Below, one piece after another: positions 20,110 to 22,652 of a DNA stretch of 22,652 nucleotides. The translations under genes were made by a program, and so were the position numbers. The stretch is from a virus: positions 1-22,652 of the IMG/VR virus record IMGVR_UViG_3300006641_000193. One strand, 5' to 3'. Each line of letters opens with the position of its first letter. The stretch's first letter is position 1. The notes beneath the pieces are model-generated. The model saw only the letters and a program-made list of their open reading frames with translations. It had not been told where the DNA came from and searched no databases.

Positions 20110-20559
20110 TCAGTCCTTCAGAAAACCCTTCTTGGTCTTCACTGGAGTATTGATCTCGATTTTCTTCGGGCGTTCATCCTCCGGCACAACACGCTCGAGG
20201 TTGACGGCGAGAATTCCGTCTCCCAAGTTTGCGCCTGTGACCTGGACGTGTTCACCCAGGGTAAACGTGCGGACAAACTCACGGGAAGAGATTCCCTTGT
20301 GAGCGTATTCGCGCGTATCTTCTTTCTTGCCAGTCACAGTCAGGATGGAATCCTTTAGCTGGATATCCAGATTTTCCTGCTTGAAGCCTGCAACCGCAAG
20401 CTCGATGATGTAGTTGTCATCATCGATTTTTACCACATTGTGTGGCGGATAGTTGTTCTGAGCACCGAGCTGAGCTCGTGTAAGCTCATCGAACAGTCTA
20501 TCGAATCCCACGAAATTTGCACGTGGGAAGTTAAACGAGGTTGTCGTGTATTGTGTCAT
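20110..20559 (-). CDS. hsp20: Small heat-shock protein (Hsp20/IbpA family)
   Basis: A 149-residue alpha-crystallin-domain chaperone. The N-terminal part (SFNFPRANFVGFDRLFDELT) resembles IbpA. The domain covers residues about 42-130, with the conserved YIIELAVAGFKQENLDI, LTVTGKKE, REFVRTFTLGEHVQV and GILAVNLER blocks, the last fitting the GxLxxxxP-type strand. The tail IEINTP carries the I-x-I motif used in oligomer formation. Such genes occur in many cyanophages and other T4-like phages, probably to protect folding of virion or replication proteins. The ATG at 20559 follows GGAGGAAACTAAG, a very good Shine-Dalgarno; an in-frame ATG five codons earlier would lie across it. Its leader is structured. 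Confidence 0.95.
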   Translation of the reverse strand: MTQYTTTSFNFPRANFVGFDRLFDELTRAQLGAQNNYPPHNVVKIDDDNYIIELAVAGFKQENLDIQLKDSILTVTGKKEDTREYAHKGISSREFVRTFTLGEHVQVTGANLGDGILAVNLERVVPEDERPKKIEINTPVKTKKGFLKD

Positions 20560-20567
20560 CTTAGTTT

Positions 20568-20646
20568 CCTCCAATTAAGCGAGGTTATGTTCTGTCTCCG
20601 CTGACCCCAATCGGGCATCAACGGTTGTTAGCGGGATTGCCAACAA
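20568..20646 (-). promoter_or_regulatory. Structured hsp20 leader: two hairpins and a possible SD-masking stem
   Basis: Three possible stems in the minus-strand RNA. TTGTTGGC-N6-GCTAACAA (20646-20625) has one G-U pair. CCGTTGA ... TCAGCGG (20624-20598) has one G-U pair and an inner CCC/GGG stem with a GATT loop. CCTC-N9-GAGG (20584-20568) covers part of the GGAGGA Shine-Dalgarno. None has a U tract, so they are not typical terminators. RNA-thermometer control is known for bacterial small heat-shock genes; here it is inference. Confidence 0.45.
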
Positions 20647-20648
20647 AC

Positions 20649-21035
20649 TTATTTATCTGACTTTGTGTTGCCAATAGAATACTTTGGCAACAGTTCCCAG
20701 TTAGCCTTCTCCCTGTGCGGGATGATCTTGATCTGTCTCAGGGGAGCCTTATCCTTAGACTGATCTGGATTTACGATTGAAACCAGACCCCAATCAGAAA
20801 GCAGAGTAGCAATAGTGTTTCTCCGTTGGAGATCATTGACTGTGAGATTGGACGGCTTGCCATCCAATAGAAAAAGTTCTTTGAAGTGGACAATGAAGTA
20901 TCTCCCTTGTTTGTGAAGGATGTGACAGGATTGGTAGAGCTTGTTCGTTTCTTTACGAGACGCCACACCGATGCGAGTGAGAGTTTCTCTAACTTTAAGA
21001 AAATCATCTGGCTCAGACAACGTGATCTCCAGCAT
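20649..21035 (-). CDS. regA: RegA translational repressor
   Basis: A 128-residue RNA-binding protein that represses translation of early phage mRNAs by covering their initiation regions. It matches T4 RegA (122 aa) closely: EITLSEPDDFLKVRETLTRI at residues 3-22, KLYQSCHIL at 32-40, RYFIVHFKEL at 45-54, SDWGLVSIV and KYSIGN near the end. The frame is open to 21107, but the ATGATG at 21038/21035 gives the RegA N-terminus and lies 13 nt after the gene 62 stop, so I place the start at 21035. Both ATGs lie in or at the loop of a 7-bp hairpin. The gene order 44-62-regA-43 is as in T4 except that hsp20 is inserted before 43. Confidence 0.95.
   Translation of the reverse strand: MLEITLSEPDDFLKVRETLTRIGVASRKETNKLYQSCHILHKQGRYFIVHFKELFLLDGKPSNLTVNDLQRRNTIATLLSDWGLVSIVNPDQSKDKAPLRQIKIIPHREKANWELLPKYSIGNTKSDK
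20650..20657 (-). promoter_or_regulatory. Possible late promoter GATAAATA upstream of hsp20
   Basis: The minus strand reads GATAAATA across the last codons and stop of regA, one base different from TATAAATA and fitting the looser NATAAATA form reported for T4-like cyanophages. It would start transcription about 85 nt before hsp20. It could be chance in A-rich coding sequence. Confidence 0.35.
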
Positions 21036-21046
21036 CATAGCTGGAG
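21027..21046 (-). promoter_or_regulatory. Hairpin presenting the regA start codons
   Basis: The minus strand reads CTCCAGC-TATGAT-GCTGGAG, a perfect 7-bp stem with a six-base loop that contains one ATG and the first bases of the second. It is positioned where RegA autoregulation would act. The 5' arm is repeated (ACTCCAG) 17 nt upstream, which could allow alternative pairing. Confidence 0.6.
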
Positions 21047-21051
21047 TCCAT

Positions 21052-21471
21052 TCAACTGGAGTCTCCTCGATGCTTAGATTTGGCTGTGTTGGTTTGCTGG
21101 TTTCCACCTGTGTTTAGTTTACGTTTGAGATCTTCGATTTGCGAAGCACTCAAGATCGACAGGGCAGCTTTGGCCTTTTCATTACTGTAGCCATAGTATT
21201 CCTTAACAATCAAGAGGTCATCGTGCTCGTGGGGTTTAAGCCACTTGCTGAAGCGTTTCCGCTTACGAACACTATTTATGCAGAAGTCGAATTGGAGGCG
21301 GTTATCCAGGTGATGGTTCCGGTTCATCTCATTTGCGATCAGGATGGTGTCTACGAAATAGGACAGACCTCGGTTGACCATGAATGGAAGGTATTGCTTC
21401 TCGGCAATGTCATCCACCATGATATCCTTCTTGGTATCGTTGATGCTGTTGAGGTATTCGAATGGATTCAT
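21052..21471 (-). CDS. 62: Clamp loader small subunit gp62
   Basis: A 139-residue protein beginning MNPFEYLNSINDTKKDIMVD, the start typical of gp62 in cyanophage-like T4 relatives. It has FMVNRGLSYFVDTILIANEM and then the basic stretch RKRKRFSKWLKPHE, which corresponds to the PRGKRYGKW region of T4 gp62. It is shorter than T4 gp62 (187 aa), as in cyanophages. With gp44 it forms the clamp loader that puts the sliding clamp on DNA. The start overlaps the stop of the 49-residue gene as TAATG. Confidence 0.9.
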   Translation of the reverse strand: MNPFEYLNSINDTKKDIMVDDIAEKQYLPFMVNRGLSYFVDTILIANEMNRNHHLDNRLQFDFCINSVRKRKRFSKWLKPHEHDDLLIVKEYYGYSNEKAKAALSILSASQIEDLKRKLNTGGNQQTNTAKSKHRGDSS

Positions 21472-21620
21472 TACCAGTGACGGATTACACCTGCCACAAT
21501 AAACGCATTGGTGACCATGTAAACCACTAAGATGGCGGTGCGAATGATTGCAACTACGTCTGCTTCCTTGTTATCAGGTGATGATTTTTCCCCCAGTGCT
21601 TTAGCCCAGAGTCTCCACAT
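21471..21620 (-). CDS. Conserved small membrane protein between genes 44 and 62, 49 aa
   Basis: A 49-residue protein, MWRLWAKALGEKSSPDNKEA for the first 20 residues, then one hydrophobic helix at about residues 22-45 (VVAIIRTAILVVYMVTNAF onward), ending GVIRHW. A protein of this size, with the MWxLWAKALG start and an HW or NW end, occurs at this place in other T4-like phages as I remember. The ATG lies one base after the gene 44 stop and the TAA overlaps the gene 62 start, so all three are coupled. It could tether or help assemble clamp-loader components at the membrane; that is speculation. Confidence 0.8.
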   Translation of the reverse strand: MWRLWAKALGEKSSPDNKEADVVAIIRTAILVVYMVTNAFIVAGVIRHW

Positions 21621-21621
21621 G

Positions 21622-22566
21622 TTACTTCCATTCGACCGAAGCCATGAGCTCGGTCATACAAGCTACAGTGTTCAGTTCGTGATCGGCCACAAAAGCATCC
21701 TTGTACTGGTAGTCTGCCAGGATCAGAACGATCTGCGGGATCGACTGAGGTTTAGCATACTCCGACATGCTGTCGTAGATCTTTCGGAACAGTGTGGCCG
21801 AATCAGTCGAGGCATGCTCAACTACCCATGACCGCATGTCCTTGAAGTTCTTCTCTTTCAAGGCAGTGATAAGAGACTTAAGATTCTGGTCTCCTAGATT
21901 TGCCAGGATACCGCTGTCGATTGCTCCGCTTGCAGCATAGCGCTGGCACTCGTTTAAGATTCGGCGCCAGTCCGGAGCAAACTGAGAGATGATCTCGACC
22001 AGGACCTTAACGTCATACTGAACACCTTCAGCCTTCAGTATTCCGGTCAGGCGCTTGTGAAACTTTGCGCACAGGCCGACCAAGGTGGATTTGTCCGAAT
22101 TGAATTCGATGACCGCACACCTTGAATGTATTGGTTCGATGATTCGGTTCTTGAAGTTACAGGTCAAGATGAACCTGCAGTTGTTCGAGAACTCCTCGAT
22201 GAAGCCACGTAGAGCAGGCTGAGTTGACTGCGCATTGAGATAGTCAGCCTCGTCGAGGATCACGACCTTAGGACCGTCCGAACTCAACGAGACTGTCGAG
22301 GCAAACTGCTTGATCTTGCTCCGCAGGACGTCGATGCCGGATTCTTCCGATCCATTGATCAGCAGATAGTCCAGATTCAGTTCGTTGCACAGAGCACGTG
22401 CAACAGTGGTCTTGCCAAGACCGGCAGTACCGGTCAAAAGCATGTTGTGAAGCTTACCGGACTTGACGATTCCGGCAAACAACGCCTTCAGATCTTCGGG
22501 CAATATGCACTCGTCGATCCTACTTGGCCGGTATTTCTCAACCCAGAGGAATTCAGTTTGACTCAT
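21622..22566 (-). CDS. 44: Clamp loader large subunit gp44 (AAA+ ATPase)
   Basis: A 314-residue AAA+ ATPase, the motor subunit of the clamp loader. EFLWVEKYRPSRIDECILP at residues 4-22 is the usual N-terminus. Walker A is GTAGLGKTT (46-54), Walker B VVILDEAD (101-108), and SRC at 148-150 carries the arginine finger that senses a neighbouring subunit's ATP. The C-terminal 90 residues form the helical collar. The frame starts at a TTG at 22575, but I prefer the ATG at 22566 (MSQTEFLW); no strong Shine-Dalgarno is visible for either. It heads the 44-(small protein)-62-regA cluster. Confidence 0.95.
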   Translation of the reverse strand: MSQTEFLWVEKYRPSRIDECILPEDLKALFAGIVKSGKLHNMLLTGTAGLGKTTVARALCNELNLDYLLINGSEESGIDVLRSKIKQFASTVSLSSDGPKVVILDEADYLNAQSTQPALRGFIEEFSNNCRFILTCNFKNRIIEPIHSRCAVIEFNSDKSTLVGLCAKFHKRLTGILKAEGVQYDVKVLVEIISQFAPDWRRILNECQRYAASGAIDSGILANLGDQNLKSLITALKEKNFKDMRSWVVEHASTDSATLFRKIYDSMSEYAKPQSIPQIVLILADYQYKDAFVADHELNTVACMTELMASVEWK

Positions 22567-22581
22567 GTGGACCAAATGCTA

Positions 22582-22652
22582 TCAAGCGGTTTGGTTCTTG
22601 TACACACCAGAGATCGCTCCGTAAAGCTCTTTGACTTCGGAGGTCTCGTTCT
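22582..22652 (-). CDS. C-terminal end of an unidentified gene
   Basis: The last 22 residues of a gene entering from the right edge, ending LYGAISGVYKNQTA before a TGA. Of the three frames it is the one with the most protein-like composition and a stop just before gene 44. In T4 the gene here is 45 (sliding clamp), but this tail does not look like the gp45 C-terminus I remember, so I leave it unassigned. Confidence 0.45.
   Translation of the reverse strand, partial: NETSEVKELYGAISGVYKNQTA

Noticed and set aside
21273-21280. CATAAATA on the minus strand, similar to a late promoter
   Set aside because: It lies in the middle of gene 62, over 200 nt from the next start, in sequence that encodes conserved residues. 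Chance is the simpler explanation.
1-22652. tRNA genes, CRISPR arrays, insertion sequences, attachment sites
   Set aside because: None seen by eye: no cloverleaf with a CCA-type end, no regularly spaced repeats, no transposase. The only repeated element is the three-copy promoter motif.
22582-22652. Calling the right-edge fragment sliding clamp gp45
   Set aside because: The position fits T4 gene order, but the 22 residues do not resemble a gp45 C-terminus and are too few to decide.

Overview
The window is a piece of a T4-superfamily myovirus genome; base composition looks near 48-50% GC by eye. Every gene I can support lies on the minus strand, so transcription runs from high to low coordinates. 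The phage identity is clear from a replication and recombination set recognisable residue by residue: clamp loader gp44 and gp62, translational repressor RegA, DNA polymerase gp43, recombinase UvsX, helicase gp41 and dCMP hydroxymethylase gp42 (catalytic Cys148 and Asp179 conserved). The host cannot be read from the sequence.

Layout in transcription order. (1) 22652-20110: tail of an unknown gene, gene 44, a 49-residue membrane protein, gene 62, regA, then a small heat-shock protein with a structured leader. (2) 20089-17507: a terminator overlapping a promoter, then gene 43. (3) 17506-15796: an acidic protein, a MazG-like pyrophosphohydrolase and a primase-like (AEP-type) protein. (4) 15750-14810: a conserved unknown and a possible PD-(D/E)XK nuclease. 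(5) 14834-9605: an eight-gene operon with a DUF1599-like protein, gp42, a small unknown, dCMP deaminase, a uracil-DNA-glycosylase-fold protein, a protein resembling amino acid:DNA transferases, a PLP-dependent fold-type-II enzyme and an SGNH hydrolase-like protein. (6) 9602-6842: uvsX, a small gene and gene 41. (7) 6833-4103: seven overlapping genes ending in thyX, with a cyclic-phosphate-processing receiver domain and two membrane proteins. (8) 4089-3531: a winged-helix-like protein. (9) 3414-3108: a 90-residue unknown. (10) 3078-1365: seven short genes, the last a SprT-like metallopeptidase. (11) 1353-1: a perfect T4-type late promoter, then a His-rich ligase-like protein and the start of a nucleotidyltransferase with a capsid-targeting-like N-terminus.

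Two things stand out. First, operon 5 couples hydroxymethyl-dCMP synthesis to enzymes known or expected to build larger groups onto DNA bases, which suggests a hypermodified cytosine beyond hmC. Second, nine gaps carry the same promoter arrangement (TTTACW or TGTACA, 16-17 nt, TARGAT-like), with the -10 box only 7-10 nt before the start codon. The first gene of nearly every operon would therefore be translated from a leaderless or almost leaderless mRNA, whereas several internal genes have ordinary Shine-Dalgarno sequences. Three of these promoters share an extra upstream element at fixed spacing.

Nucleotide metabolism fits together. The deaminase makes dUMP from dCMP, ThyX turns dUMP into dTMP, gp42 makes hydroxymethyl-dCMP, and the MazG-like protein could remove competing triphosphates. 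No tRNA, CRISPR array, insertion sequence or intron was found. Apart from promoters, terminators and leader structures there is no gene-free stretch over 300 nt.
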